IMG/VR virus record: IMGVR_UViG_3300025886_001957
Coordinates: 1 to 64,000 of that record
Strand: one strand, 5' to 3'
DNA length: 64,000 bases
Source of the DNA: a virus
The notes under the pieces were generated by a model that worked only from the letters and a program-made list of their open reading frames with translations, was not told the origin of the DNA and searched no databases. The position numbers and the translations under genes are program-made. Positions 42,783 through 50,107 of this stretch are shown in pieces (position 1 is the first letter of the stretch; every line of letters begins with the position of its first letter).

Positions 42783-42818
42783 AAAAAAAGCCCCTAATAA
42801 AATTAATTACTAGAGGCT
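42783..42818 (-). terminator. Rho-independent terminator
   Basis: On the minus strand AGCCTCTA pairs with TAGGGGCT (one G-U wobble) around an AT-rich loop, followed by seven T residues. This is the best intrinsic terminator in the window. It ends the candidate small RNA and separates it from the tRNA pair. Confidence 0.85.
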
Positions 42819-42928
42819 GCTTAAAATAACTTTTTAAAAAGTCACGTCAAGACATACCCCCTAATAGCGGCCAATATGTAATATATATTGTATTAGTCTT
42901 GATCATGTTATCTACTCTCTGTTGTTAT
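42783..42928 (-). ncRNA. Candidate small RNA of about 145 nt with own promoter and terminator
   Basis: A TTGACA/TATTAT promoter ends just upstream and an intrinsic terminator closes the unit. Inside, TCAAGA (42902-42897 on the minus strand) pairs with TCTTGA (42852-42847), enclosing CTAATA/TATTAG and CAATAT/ATATTG stems, so a branched or rod-like fold is likely. The only reading frame is a 19-codon one (ATG at 42904) without a good ribosome site. I recognise no Rfam family. It may be a regulatory RNA, or a leader for the tRNAs. Confidence 0.5.
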
Positions 42929-42934
42929 ATTTAT

Positions 42935-42962
42935 ATAATACACTATTATTTGATGATGTCAA
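42935..42962 (-). promoter_or_regulatory. Sigma70-type promoter overlapping a late motif
   Basis: TTGACA (42962-42957), 16 bases, TATTAT (42940-42935). The late element TATAAATA follows at 42935-42928, so this unit could be read both early and late. It drives the candidate small RNA. Confidence 0.65.
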
Positions 42963-42969
42963 CCTTTAT

Positions 42970-43527
42970 TTAATGCCACTGAGGTCCGTGTACCCATCCA
43001 ACTAAACTATAACGTATACCTTCGGTCACTGGTTTAACTTGATGAAATACATAGCTTGGAAACACAATCATATCACCTTTATTGAGTTTTGCTGTCTGAA
43101 TACGGTCAGGTATATCAGGTGCTCCGTTTTCTGTTTCAAACTCGCCACCTTTAAAATCGTCATTAAGTAAAATTGTAAAACTTACTTTGCGTACAGTCTC
43201 TCGAGTAAAGTCTAAATGATTATCAGTATGCCATCGATAATTTTGCTCTTTTTTACCATCGTATTGTGTAAATTGTAATGGTTCTAAGAGGTCAATATTA
43301 AAATGCCAATGCTTGTTATTTGCTGTTTGTACTACTTTAGATATAACTTTTAGCAATGGTCCTGTTTTTTCAGATAATTCAATCCAACTTATATCACTAT
43401 CACGTTGGCTATGATCGTCGGTACATGTAGCAGTTTCAATAGCAGGTGCAAGTTTATGAGTTAAATCAATAAGATCTTGATCAAAAACGTTTTTATATAC
43501 TATATGGGTTAAACTTCGTATAGTCAT
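42970..43527 (-). CDS. 2OG-Fe(II) oxygenase, PKHX/P4H-like, 185 aa
   Basis: The protein has 185 residues. The iron triad is HTD in YRWHTDNHLD (about 99-101) and His in FPSYVFHQVKP (about 161), with Arg in EGIRYSLVGW binding 2-oxoglutarate. The fold is that of PKHX-type hydroxylases common in marine T4-like phages. The substrate is unknown; virion protein or nucleic-acid hydroxylation are options. It overlaps the next oxygenase by four bases. Confidence 0.87.
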   Translation of the reverse strand: MTIRSLTHIVYKNVFDQDLIDLTHKLAPAIETATCTDDHSQRDSDISWIELSEKTGPLLKVISKVVQTANNKHWHFNIDLLEPLQFTQYDGKKEQNYRWHTDNHLDFTRETVRKVSFTILLNDDFKGGEFETENGAPDIPDRIQTAKLNKGDMIVFPSYVFHQVKPVTEGIRYSLVGWVHGPQWH

Positions 43528-44183
43528 CTAAGTTTTCCTTTAAATCCAGGAGGTACTGCTAACGACATTCTACCGTCAAACAGATTGTTTGTTCCGTAAG
43601 GACCGTTAACATCATTATAATGTAAAAATACCTGGGCATGCCTTGTTCCTTGAAATTTTTCTCTCCAATGTTCAATCTCTTCACCTTTATACACTATCAT
43701 ATCTCCTGGATTTAGATATATCGGAGTGCCTGTATTTCCAACTTCTCCCGAACCATCGACCCACATTGGCCAATTATATGTTTTGTCATCATTTTCATAA
43801 CCTATACACAATGTAGTTGAAATTTCACACGATGGTCTATCTTTATGCCTCTCTAAGGTGTCGCCATTTTTATATAGACGCCAGTAGGAATAAGTTGGTG
43901 CTAATTGAAGTCCTGTGGTTTTTTCTAACACTGAAGCAGACTTGCCTAATAATGCTTCCATTACACCGTCAGCATAACAGGAATATGTATCAACTACCTG
44001 TGGATCATTAAATCCGCCGTCAGTTTCTGGTCGATAATATTCATAATTATTATTTAATAATAAACTTGCTCTACCAGACCTTAATAAACAATAATTGTAA
44101 ATAAATTCAGTAAACTCTTTAGTGAGAAAATTTCTCACTACTGCATAATTATGTTGTTTAAAAAATTCTTGATCAGTTGACAT
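43524..44183 (-). CDS. 2OG-Fe(II) oxygenase-like protein, 219 aa
   Basis: The protein has 219 residues. ERHKDRPSCEISTTLCIGY supplies the HxD pair, and EEIEHWREKFQGTRHAQVFL supplies the distal His and the 2OG-binding Arg. The N-terminal third (KQHNYAVVRNFLTKEFTEFI) is typical of the family. It is the middle member of three adjacent oxygenases, so they may act in sequence on one substrate. No substrate can be named. Confidence 0.82.
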   Translation of the reverse strand: MSTDQEFFKQHNYAVVRNFLTKEFTEFIYNYCLLRSGRASLLLNNNYEYYRPETDGGFNDPQVVDTYSCYADGVMEALLGKSASVLEKTTGLQLAPTYSYWRLYKNGDTLERHKDRPSCEISTTLCIGYENDDKTYNWPMWVDGSGEVGNTGTPIYLNPGDMIVYKGEEIEHWREKFQGTRHAQVFLHYNDVNGPYGTNNLFDGRMSLAVPPGFKGKLR

Positions 44184-44194
44184 TGATTATCCTT

Positions 44195-45058
44195 TTAATA
44201 GCTTTGAGCAAGTCGCCACATTAAATATTCTTTTGATTCAATTGGCGGATAGTGCGGCGATTCGTGAAATCGCAAGTTTTCTACTATAGTTCCAGGTGTA
44301 GGATCTACAAAGTGCGGCATACTGTAACGTGGCAAATGTATATGACTGTTTACAACTCTGTGTTTAGTTGATTTAAAATAATTATTTGTCCATCGTTGTA
44401 GTAAATCACCAATGTTTACAACCACGCCATTATCAGCATAAGGAACAGGATGCCAGTTACCTTTAATATCTTGTACTTCCAATCCGGGTACGTCATTAAT
44501 TTGCCAAAGCAATGTAATAGTTCCATAGTCACTATGTTCTCCAATTCTCATTTGGCGATCGTTAATATGACCATCATATGCCGGATAATGAATTACTCTT
44601 GTAGTATTAAAAGGTTTTAAATGTGCATCAACTAATGTAGTTCCACATTTGAGTATTTGATCAAATCTCTCTAATATTCTTAGTGTAAGTTTGTCAGCTA
44701 CATTAATACTTTCAAGTGCTGTTGCTTTAAAGTTTGGCAACTCAGTCGGCCATAAATGATTTGGCATACGTTGGTTATTATAGTTAAAACTTTCTTTCAT
44801 ATCTTTTGGAGCAGTTGGGTCAACATTTTCGGCCCCCATAATACTATAGCCTAAATTAGTATCACCTTCATACGGATATTTGTTTTTAATTTTAAGATCA
44901 AGTTCGAAGAAATTTTTCATTTCGTCAAACCAACAGTTTATATCAGATTGTTCTGTGTCGGTTAAGCAATTGGTAAAAACAGCAAATCCAGTACTAGTAT
45001 ATGCATCTTCAATATGTTGATCTGAGTACGAAGATTTAAAGTCAATCACCGGAATCAT
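44195..45058 (-). CDS. Isopenicillin-N-synthase-like 2OG-Fe(II) dioxygenase, 287 aa
   Basis: The protein has 287 residues. DIOX_N features are at the start (PVIDFKSS, STGFAVFTNCL), and the catalytic half has HSDYGTITLL (His, Asp) near 171, KSTKHRVVNS (His) near 230 and RYSMPHFVDP with the Arg-x-Ser pair that binds 2-oxoglutarate. This family is larger and distinct from the two neighbouring oxygenases. Homologues act on small molecules. The third gene of the oxygenase group, it overlaps a small upstream gene by four bases. Confidence 0.9.
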   Translation of the reverse strand: MIPVIDFKSSYSDQHIEDAYTSTGFAVFTNCLTDTEQSDINCWFDEMKNFFELDLKIKNKYPYEGDTNLGYSIMGAENVDPTAPKDMKESFNYNNQRMPNHLWPTELPNFKATALESINVADKLTLRILERFDQILKCGTTLVDAHLKPFNTTRVIHYPAYDGHINDRQMRIGEHSDYGTITLLWQINDVPGLEVQDIKGNWHPVPYADNGVVVNIGDLLQRWTNNYFKSTKHRVVNSHIHLPRYSMPHFVDPTPGTIVENLRFHESPHYPPIESKEYLMWRLAQSY

Positions 45059-45195
45059 TTTTTATGTTCTTTCTTTTCTTTAATACAATTATTAATTAAT
45101 TGCTTTTGGTCTCTAATCAATTTTTGTTGATTCTCTAATTCTATATATTGTTTATCAAGTTCTGATAATTGTGGGAATTCAATAATTTTAGTCAT
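45055..45195 (-). CDS. Small helical protein, 46 aa
   Basis: This frame starts at ATG 45195 with AAAGGA upstream; a longer in-frame start at 45240 would run through the terminator hairpin. The 46 residues (SELDKQYIELENQQKLIRD, then basic tail) look like one helix or coiled coil. The function is unknown. Confidence 0.5.
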   Translation of the reverse strand: MTKIIEFPQLSELDKQYIELENQQKLIRDQKQLINNCIKEKKEHKK

Positions 45196-45213
45196 ATTAT
45201 TCCTTTCATAATA

Positions 45214-45236
45214 GTAGTAGCCCTTAGGGCTACTAC
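45214..45236. terminator. Strong hairpin after the BMP-type gene
   Basis: A perfect 10-bp inverted repeat, GTAGTAGCCC with GGGCTACTAC and a TAA loop, starts 11 bases after the stop of the substrate-binding protein gene. A T-run follows only in the plus direction, so for the minus strand it may act as a 3' stabiliser or partial terminator. Confidence 0.6.
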
Positions 45237-45246
45237 ACACTTTTTA

Positions 45247-46320
45247 TTATTGTGGTACTTTTGCATCAATACCTTTGACATAGTATTGCATACTGTCAAG
45301 ATGTGCTCTATCGGCAATCTCGCCATCGGCTAATACTTGGTTACCTTGATTGTCCCAAAGAGGACCAGTAAATGCAAAGTATTCACCGTCACGAATTGCA
45401 TCATGTACTTCTTGTGCTTTTGCAGCTACGTTGGCTGGCATATTTGTAAATGGTGCCATTTCGACAGAACCATCATTCATATGACCAAAATATGTTCCAG
45501 TTTTCCATGTTCCGTTAATAACTTGTCCTACCTTTTCAATATAGTATGGACCCCAGTTATCAATAGTTGCTGTTAGCTGGGCATCAGGAGCAAATTGACT
45601 TTGGTCACTTGCTTGACCAAATCCTACTTTGCCCATTTTTTCTGCTGTTTGTAACGGCGCTGGAGAATCGGTGTGTTGTGCAATAACATCACAGCCTTGA
45701 CTCATTAGTGCTCTTGCTGCATCAGATTCTTTACCTGGGTCGTACCAAGTCATAACCCATACAATATCAATATCCACATCAGGATTTACAGTTTTTGCTC
45801 CTAAGTAATAGGTATTAATTTCACGAATTACTTCTGGAATTGGATAGGCTGCAACATAGCAAATTTTATTTGTCTTGGTCATCATACCTGCAATTACACC
45901 TTGGACGTGACGAGCTTGATAAAGACGTAGACCGTAGTTTGCAAAATTAGGACCTGATTTGTAACCAGTTGCGTGTTCAAACTTTACATTTGGAAATTGT
46001 TTTGCAACTTTTTCCATAGCATTCATATAACCAAACGATGTTGCAAAAATAATATCATGGCCGCTCATGGCCATTTGTCTAATAACTCGTTCAGCATCTG
46101 GACCTTCAGATACACTTTCAATGTAAGTAGTTTCAACTTGGTCACCGTATGCTGCTTCTACTTGTTGACGACCGATATCATGACGATATGTCCATCCATG
46201 GTCTCCAACTGGTCCAACATACACAAATCCAACTTTAACTTTGTCAGATCCTGCAGATGCTGATGATAATGATACTATTGATACAAGTGCAATAGTTAAG
46301 ATATTTGTTAGTAAATTCAT
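45247..46320 (-). CDS. BMP/PnrA-type ABC transporter substrate-binding protein
   Basis: The protein has 357 residues. A Sec signal peptide (1-23, ending SSASA) is followed by the BMP-family periplasmic fold: KVGFVYVGPVGDHGWTYRHD, then DIIFATSFGYMNA and IDIVWVMTWYDPGKESDAAR, and later DVIAQHTDSPAP. These match the PnrA/Med/BmpA group, which binds nucleosides or related ligands. There is no lipobox Cys, as expected for a Gram-negative periplasmic protein. No permease or ATPase gene is next to it, so it would work with host transporters, much as phage PstS does. A terminator-like hairpin follows. Confidence 0.92.
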   Translation of the reverse strand: MNLLTNILTIALVSIVSLSSASAGSDKVKVGFVYVGPVGDHGWTYRHDIGRQQVEAAYGDQVETTYIESVSEGPDAERVIRQMAMSGHDIIFATSFGYMNAMEKVAKQFPNVKFEHATGYKSGPNFANYGLRLYQARHVQGVIAGMMTKTNKICYVAAYPIPEVIREINTYYLGAKTVNPDVDIDIVWVMTWYDPGKESDAARALMSQGCDVIAQHTDSPAPLQTAEKMGKVGFGQASDQSQFAPDAQLTATIDNWGPYYIEKVGQVINGTWKTGTYFGHMNDGSVEMAPFTNMPANVAAKAQEVHDAIRDGEYFAFTGPLWDNQGNQVLADGEIADRAHLDSMQYYVKGIDAKVPQ

Positions 46321-46338
46321 TAACGTTCCTTTCTTTTG

Positions 46339-46644
46339 TTAATCATGTTCGCCGTTGTTTCTACGGCCATTATACCCGTCAATTCTTTTAAAAATATCAG
46401 GGTTACGTTTAGCGGTATCAAATGTACCGACCGTGATTACAATTGCTCCAAGTAAAAATGTGTGTGCAATTGCGTTAATTCCCCAAAACATAATGCTCCC
46501 CATATAAAGAGAACACACAGATACCCACATCCATGCAAGAATTTGCATTATTAAATGCCTAACCTGTAAATTTGGAATATTTTTAAGCGGATTAATGTTA
46601 GCATCCATTACACTATTCCACGATTCGTAAATCCATTGTCTCAT
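46339..46644 (-). CDS. Membrane protein, 101 aa
   Basis: The protein has 101 residues with two hydrophobic helices (about 32-52 LIMQILAWMWVSVCSLYMGS and 58-74 AIAHTFLLGAIVITVG) and a charged C-terminus. It overlaps the following small gene by four bases. It lies upstream of the substrate-binding protein on the same message. The function is unknown; it does not look like a transporter permease. Confidence 0.6.
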   Translation of the reverse strand: MRQWIYESWNSVMDANINPLKNIPNLQVRHLIMQILAWMWVSVCSLYMGSIMFWGINAIAHTFLLGAIVITVGTFDTAKRNPDIFKRIDGYNGRRNNGEHD

Positions 46645-46793
46645 TTTAGTTCCTCATCTTTGTTTAATTGTTGTATTTGTTTACTTCCCGATTGTGAATC
46701 ACTAATATTTTTTTGAAAATTCTTAGTTCGTTGGATATGGTAATGATCAGACATCTGTTTGTTTAGTTCTTTTTTAATTTCATCTTCTGTCAT
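46641..46793 (-). CDS. Small charged protein, 50 aa
   Basis: This 50-residue frame (ATG 46793, TGA 46641) has GGAGT upstream and ends in an ATGA overlap. It is rich in Lys, Gln and Asn (EIKKELNKQMSDHYHIQR). No function is known. Confidence 0.55.
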   Translation of the reverse strand: MTEDEIKKELNKQMSDHYHIQRTKNFQKNISDSQSGSKQIQQLNKDEELK

Positions 46794-46802
46794 GTCTACT
46801 CC

Positions 46803-47540
46803 TTATTTTTTCCATAACCAGTCATCATTATTACCATCATTATGATAGTTTTGTAAACTTCCCCAGCATTTATAACCTAATGATTGTAGATACGCAAATT
46901 CTTGACTTGAACTTGTTTCGCTATGGCTATTTTCAGATATAATTACTGCATTATTGTTTACAATAGTTTGCTCGGCACCTTTTAAACATTCTAAATTAAA
47001 TCCTTCAGTGTCAAGTATAAGAAGGTCGAGTCGCGGTAGATTAAAGCTATCAAGTGGCATAGCCTGTACATCAATAGTTTTCTCAATTTGTATATTATTC
47101 ATATACGGATCTGGACTGACAAAGCGATGTTGTCCAGTAGATAAACAATTATATGAAGGAGCATTAACAACTTCAAATTGACGTAACCCTGGTGTATCAC
47201 TTAGACCCATTTGATATTTTAAAACATTATCTTGTTGACAGTTTTTATTTAAACAGAAAAAGTTTAATGGATCAGGTTCAAAGGTGTATACCAAATTAAA
47301 CATAGTTGATAGTAAAAATGGATATACTCCTTGCCAGCCTCCGGCTTGTACAGCTACGCCTCTTTCGGCAACATGTTCAATAATTGCTTTATCAAATTTA
47401 TTAACCCAATCATGACGTATATTATTAAACGTAAAAAATTCTGGATTTTCGCCGGCAAGTGTCCATGGACCCCAGTTGTAAATCGGATGCCAATGAGTAT
47501 AAGTTAATGCATCATATGTTTTAAGGGCTGATACTTGCAA
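46803..47540 (-). CDS. FkbM-family methyltransferase (TTG start)
   Basis: The protein has 245 residues from the TTG at 47540. FkbM features are VAVQAGGWQGVYP (SAM loop), YTFEPDPLNF, and DLLILDTEGFNLECLKGAE. It lacks the TPR region of the enzyme at 30188-31450. The likely reaction is O-methylation of a sugar. It is located between the small charged protein and tRNA-Leu. The TTG start is the only one that keeps the complete N-terminal region. Confidence 0.82.
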   Translation of the reverse strand: MQVSALKTYDALTYTHWHPIYNWGPWTLAGENPEFFTFNNIRHDWVNKFDKAIIEHVAERGVAVQAGGWQGVYPFLLSTMFNLVYTFEPDPLNFFCLNKNCQQDNVLKYQMGLSDTPGLRQFEVVNAPSYNCLSTGQHRFVSPDPYMNNIQIEKTIDVQAMPLDSFNLPRLDLLILDTEGFNLECLKGAEQTIVNNNAVIISENSHSETSSSQEFAYLQSLGYKCWGSLQNYHNDGNNDDWLWKK

Positions 47541-47559
47541 TATTCTGTTTACCTTTGTT

Positions 47560-47644
47560 TGGTGCGAGTAAAGGGACTTGAACCCCCACGCCTTGCGGCA
47601 CTAGAACCTAAATCTAGCGTGTCTACCAGTTTCACCATACTCGC
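47560..47644 (-). tRNA. tRNA-Leu (TAG), CCA encoded
   Basis: Acceptor GCGAGTA pairs with TACTCGC; discriminator A is followed by encoded CCA. The anticodon loop TTTAGGT, closed by CTAGA/TCTAG, gives anticodon TAG for CUA codons. The long extra arm suits leucine. It stands alone about 5 kb from the other tRNAs. Confidence 0.92.
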
Positions 47645-47654
47645 TTTTGTTATT

Positions 47655-47683
47655 ATATTAACACTTAACGTATTGATTGTCAA
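47655..47683 (-). promoter_or_regulatory. Sigma70-type promoter before tRNA-Leu
   Basis: TTGACA (47683-47678), 17 bases, TAATAT (47660-47655), a weaker -10 match. Transcription would start about five bases before the tRNA 5' end. Confidence 0.55.
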
Positions 47684-47703
47684 CTATTTATTTTTGTTTA
47701 ATT

Positions 47704-47934
47704 TTAAGAGTTTAGTTTTAGGTTTAATACGAAATTTTCAACCAACAGTTTTACAATAGTTCCCATGGCAATCCATAACTGCTGGTCGTTGGGCAATTCG
47801 TTAAACTGTTCGACTACACTAGAAGCCATTAATTCAAATGTTGCTTGTTCTTCAAGAGGCAACTCTCCCCAATCAATTGGATCATTTAGTTGTGCTTCTT
47901 TTGCCAGTTCGGCTAGTTGAGCAACTGTTATCAT
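47704..47934 (-). CDS. Small hypothetical protein, 76 aa
   Basis: The protein has 76 residues: acidic helices (VAQLAELAKEAQLND, LPLEEQATFELMASSVVEQF). It overlaps the next gene by four bases. Its 3' end lies just before the tRNA-Leu promoter. No family is named. Confidence 0.6.
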   Translation of the reverse strand: MITVAQLAELAKEAQLNDPIDWGELPLEEQATFELMASSVVEQFNELPNDQQLWIAMGTIVKLLVENFVLNLKLNS

Positions 47935-48149
47935 TTATAAATCCTTTTTTGACCAGTACTATAGTTTAATTCGTCATTTGGATCTAATCCAAATTTTGTA
48001 ATACACAAGTTAGCAACTGCTTCGGGTATTTCTATATGTTCTTTACTTTTAGGTATCCATATACCTTTTAACGTTCCGTCTTCGCCGACGATTAATCCAT
48101 AATCGTCATCAGATAGTGTTACTTTAAAATCTACATACTTGTGACTCAT
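47931..48149 (-). CDS. Small hypothetical protein, 72 aa
   Basis: The protein has 72 residues, beta-rich: VDFKVTLSDDDYGLIVGEDG then LKGIWIPKSKEH. A GGAGACTATT ribosome site precedes the ATG. It is similar in size to its overlapped partner, but no family is recognised. Confidence 0.6.
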   Translation of the reverse strand: MSHKYVDFKVTLSDDDYGLIVGEDGTLKGIWIPKSKEHIEIPEAVANLCITKFGLDPNDELNYSTGQKRIYK

Positions 48150-48188
48150 AATAGTCTCCTACTAATTAAATAATATTTAGTCTTACGT

Positions 48189-48311
48189 TTATCCCAATGT
48201 TCTTAGTAAATTTTTTAAACGAGCTATTTCAGCTGTAGTTAAACACATTACTGGAATATTTAGTAATTTATTAACTGACTGTATTAGAAACTCTCGATCA
48301 TCTTGTGTCAT
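48189..48311 (-). CDS. Small hypothetical protein, 40 aa
   Basis: This 40-residue frame (ATG 48311, TAA 48189) contains LIQSVNKLLNIPVMCLTTAEI. Its ATG overlaps the stop of the preceding gene by four bases, as with its neighbours. The evidence is positional only. Confidence 0.45.
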   Translation of the reverse strand: MTQDDREFLIQSVNKLLNIPVMCLTTAEIARLKNLLRTLG

Positions 48312-48610
48312 CTTTTAGATAGTTCTTCTGATATTTGATCACGTTGCTTTTCAACTTGTGCTAATGATTTCCACAAATGATCATTTATTTCCTTTTCATT
48401 TTTTAGTTGTTGTTCAAGATTAATAATATGCTCAGCAGCTTTCCATTCAAAACTATCTATGCATTTGAAAAGATATTTTTCGCCGGCCATGTTCTTGAGT
48501 GCAACAACCATTTCGGATTGAGGCTTGCGTGGTGTAATATCGTTGTATACTTGTTTTACACCAGCATGTTCATTTTCTTCTTTTTCAAAACCGTGAGTAT
48601 TAATGTCCAT
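48308..48610 (-). CDS. Hypothetical protein with C-terminal coiled coil, 100 aa
   Basis: The protein has 100 residues. The N-terminal part is polar, the middle is YLFKCIDSFEWKAAEHIINL, and the C-terminal 40 residues form a probable coiled coil (QLKNEKEINDHLWKSLAQVE). It overlaps both neighbours by one to four bases. No function is known. Confidence 0.6.
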   Translation of the reverse strand: MDINTHGFEKEENEHAGVKQVYNDITPRKPQSEMVVALKNMAGEKYLFKCIDSFEWKAAEHIINLEQQLKNEKEINDHLWKSLAQVEKQRDQISEELSKR

Positions 48611-48798
48611 TATTTGTTAGCTTCGGCAATAATTTGTTTCCGACCTTTTTCGCCAATATGTACATCTAGAATTGTTTTTACTTTTTCTAGCATTGCACAT
48701 GCTAACATTAGTGCATCTTTATGATCGTCACACATCATAATCTGTCTATCAATTGGTTCGCACAATTGTTGCATTCGTGTTATTACTTTTTCGCTCAT
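48610..48798 (-). CDS. Small hypothetical protein, 62 aa
   Basis: The protein has 62 residues: RQIMMCDDHKDALMLACAML, then a helix and GEKGRKQIIAEANK. It lies directly between the coiled-coil protein and the dNMP kinase with one-base overlaps. The function is unknown, possibly linked to nucleotide enzymes by position. Confidence 0.55.
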   Translation of the reverse strand: MSEKVITRMQQLCEPIDRQIMMCDDHKDALMLACAMLEKVKTILDVHIGEKGRKQIIAEANK

Positions 48799-49310
48799 TA
48801 TTGCATTCCTTTTAAAATATTATTATATGTATCGTATACTTTAGATGTTAATTCATCAAGTGTTCCGTTGTTGTTGATAACGTGGTCTGCCATCTCTTTG
48901 GTTAGTGTCATACTGCTTGAATCTTCTGTGGGTAGATGTTCTGACCTATCTACCCAAATTGCCGCATCAAAAACATGTTGTTCACGCATTGCATCAAATT
49001 CTCTTACGTTTCGTAGTCCACAATAAATATCATGTTCTGAAAAAATAGCCTTACCCAACTTAGCTGGATCATGTTCACAGAAACTTGATATAGCATTATA
49101 CCATTCAGCTCGATGATTATGCCGATCGTTATAACATTCTTCTAGCGTTGTATAATTATATTTAGACTTTAAATCATCATATATAAATCGATTACAAGCA
49201 AACATACTGCTTGATATGAAACTTAATTTAAAATTATCACACAGTATATCTGATACTGTGTCTTTACCATGTCTGCCATGGCCAATTACTAATAACTTAG
49301 GCAACTTCAT
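48798..49310 (-). CDS. 1: Deoxynucleoside monophosphate kinase (T4 gp1-like)
   Basis: The protein has 170 residues. The P-loop is GHGRHGKDTVSDIL at 9-22, close to the T4 gp1 pattern. CGLRNVREFDAM and DAAIWVDRSEHLP match the base- and phosphate-binding parts. It converts dNMPs to dNDPs for replication, fitting ThyX in the same genome. It is shorter than T4 gp1 (241). It overlaps the TilS-like gene by 14 bases. Confidence 0.82.
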   Translation of the reverse strand: MKLPKLLVIGHGRHGKDTVSDILCDNFKLSFISSSMFACNRFIYDDLKSKYNYTTLEECYNDRHNHRAEWYNAISSFCEHDPAKLGKAIFSEHDIYCGLRNVREFDAMREQHVFDAAIWVDRSEHLPTEDSSSMTLTKEMADHVINNNGTLDELTSKVYDTYNNILKGMQ

Positions 49311-49896
49311 TTACAACCTTCTTATGCAGTGTTTTATATATTCCTGGATTTACGTGCAGCACATGTGGCATCATTTGATGCCTAATATAGTTACGATTAT
49401 AACATAGTTCATTGTTACTGTCATCCAAAATATAATCAATATTATTTAAGTTTAACCAAAGTTCAAAGTCTCTTTTTCGAGTAAGTCTAAAAGGACGAAT
49501 AATATGATTGCGACGATACGGAATCCATTTTCCAGTTCCGTGTAAGCTACTGAAGATCCAAGTTTCAACACAGTCGTCAAGGTGATGGCACGTAATTAAT
49601 GGTTTGTCAGTAAAGTTATCAAAAAATTTATAACGCTGCTCTCGCCAAAAATCTTCTTTGCTACGACCTGGAGGAATTGTTCCTTTTACTCCTCCTAACA
49701 GATAGTTAATATCGTTTTTTTGACAATAGTTTTCTACAAACCGTTGTGCTTTATCTGCATGGGCTGTGCCGTGATTGTAATGTAGTACAGTTACGTCGTG
49801 ATTACGATTAAGAAAATTAAGGCAAGCCATACTGTCAACACCGCCTGAACATGCTAGATATACCGAACGTGGAATTCTACCTTGTAACTTAATCAT
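49297..49896 (-). CDS. tilS: TilS-like PP-loop ATPase
   Basis: The protein has 199 residues. The N-type ATP pyrophosphatase loop is ACSGGVDSMACL (15-26), then VLHYNHG, CQKNDINYLLGGV, ITCHHLDDCVETW and RPFRLTRKRD, all TilS hallmarks. TilS makes lysidine at position 34 of tRNA-Ile2 (CAU). The C-terminal substrate domains of bacterial TilS (about 430 aa) are missing, so it is a minimal version and tRNA specificity could differ. It sits near the tRNA genes of this phage. Confidence 0.85.
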   Translation of the reverse strand: MIKLQGRIPRSVYLACSGGVDSMACLNFLNRNHDVTVLHYNHGTAHADKAQRFVENYCQKNDINYLLGGVKGTIPPGRSKEDFWREQRYKFFDNFTDKPLITCHHLDDCVETWIFSSLHGTGKWIPYRRNHIIRPFRLTRKRDFELWLNLNNIDYILDDSNNELCYNRNYIRHQMMPHVLHVNPGIYKTLHKKVVNEVA

Positions 49897-50095
49897 TAGG
49901 CCACTTAACTAAGATAACCTCGTCGTCTGTGTCAGTGTTGTTATCTTTTGTTTTAAGATATCCTTGTTCGATTAGATCGTCAATTACTAATTCAACAATA
50001 TCTTTTGTAATCTTGTCTTTAGACATAGTATAACCAAAAACAGTAAAGATGATAGCAGTTCCTAGTAGCCAAAGATACATTTCATTTATAAACAT
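49889..50095 (-). CDS. Small membrane-anchored protein, 68 aa
   Basis: The protein has 68 residues: an N-terminal hydrophobic helix (EMYLWLLGTAIIFTVFGYTM) and an acidic cytoplasmic tail (ELVIDDLIEQGYLKTKDNNTDT). It overlaps the TilS-like gene start by eight bases. The role is unknown. Confidence 0.6.
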   Translation of the reverse strand: MFINEMYLWLLGTAIIFTVFGYTMSKDKITKDIVELVIDDLIEQGYLKTKDNNTDTDDEVILVKWPND

Positions 50096-50107
50096 TATAC
50101 TGTTCCT

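Noticed and set aside
42839-42904. Known riboswitch (glnA-type, preQ1, SAM) for the inverted-repeat region
   Set aside because: I could not match any consensus core that I know; it is kept only as an unclassified RNA candidate.
45247-46320. Bacterial chromosome or plasmid origin of the window
   Set aside because: The bacterial-type genes (BMP protein, GAPDH, curli) are interleaved by short overlaps or shared late promoters with T4-like phage genes, so a phage genome explains the window better.
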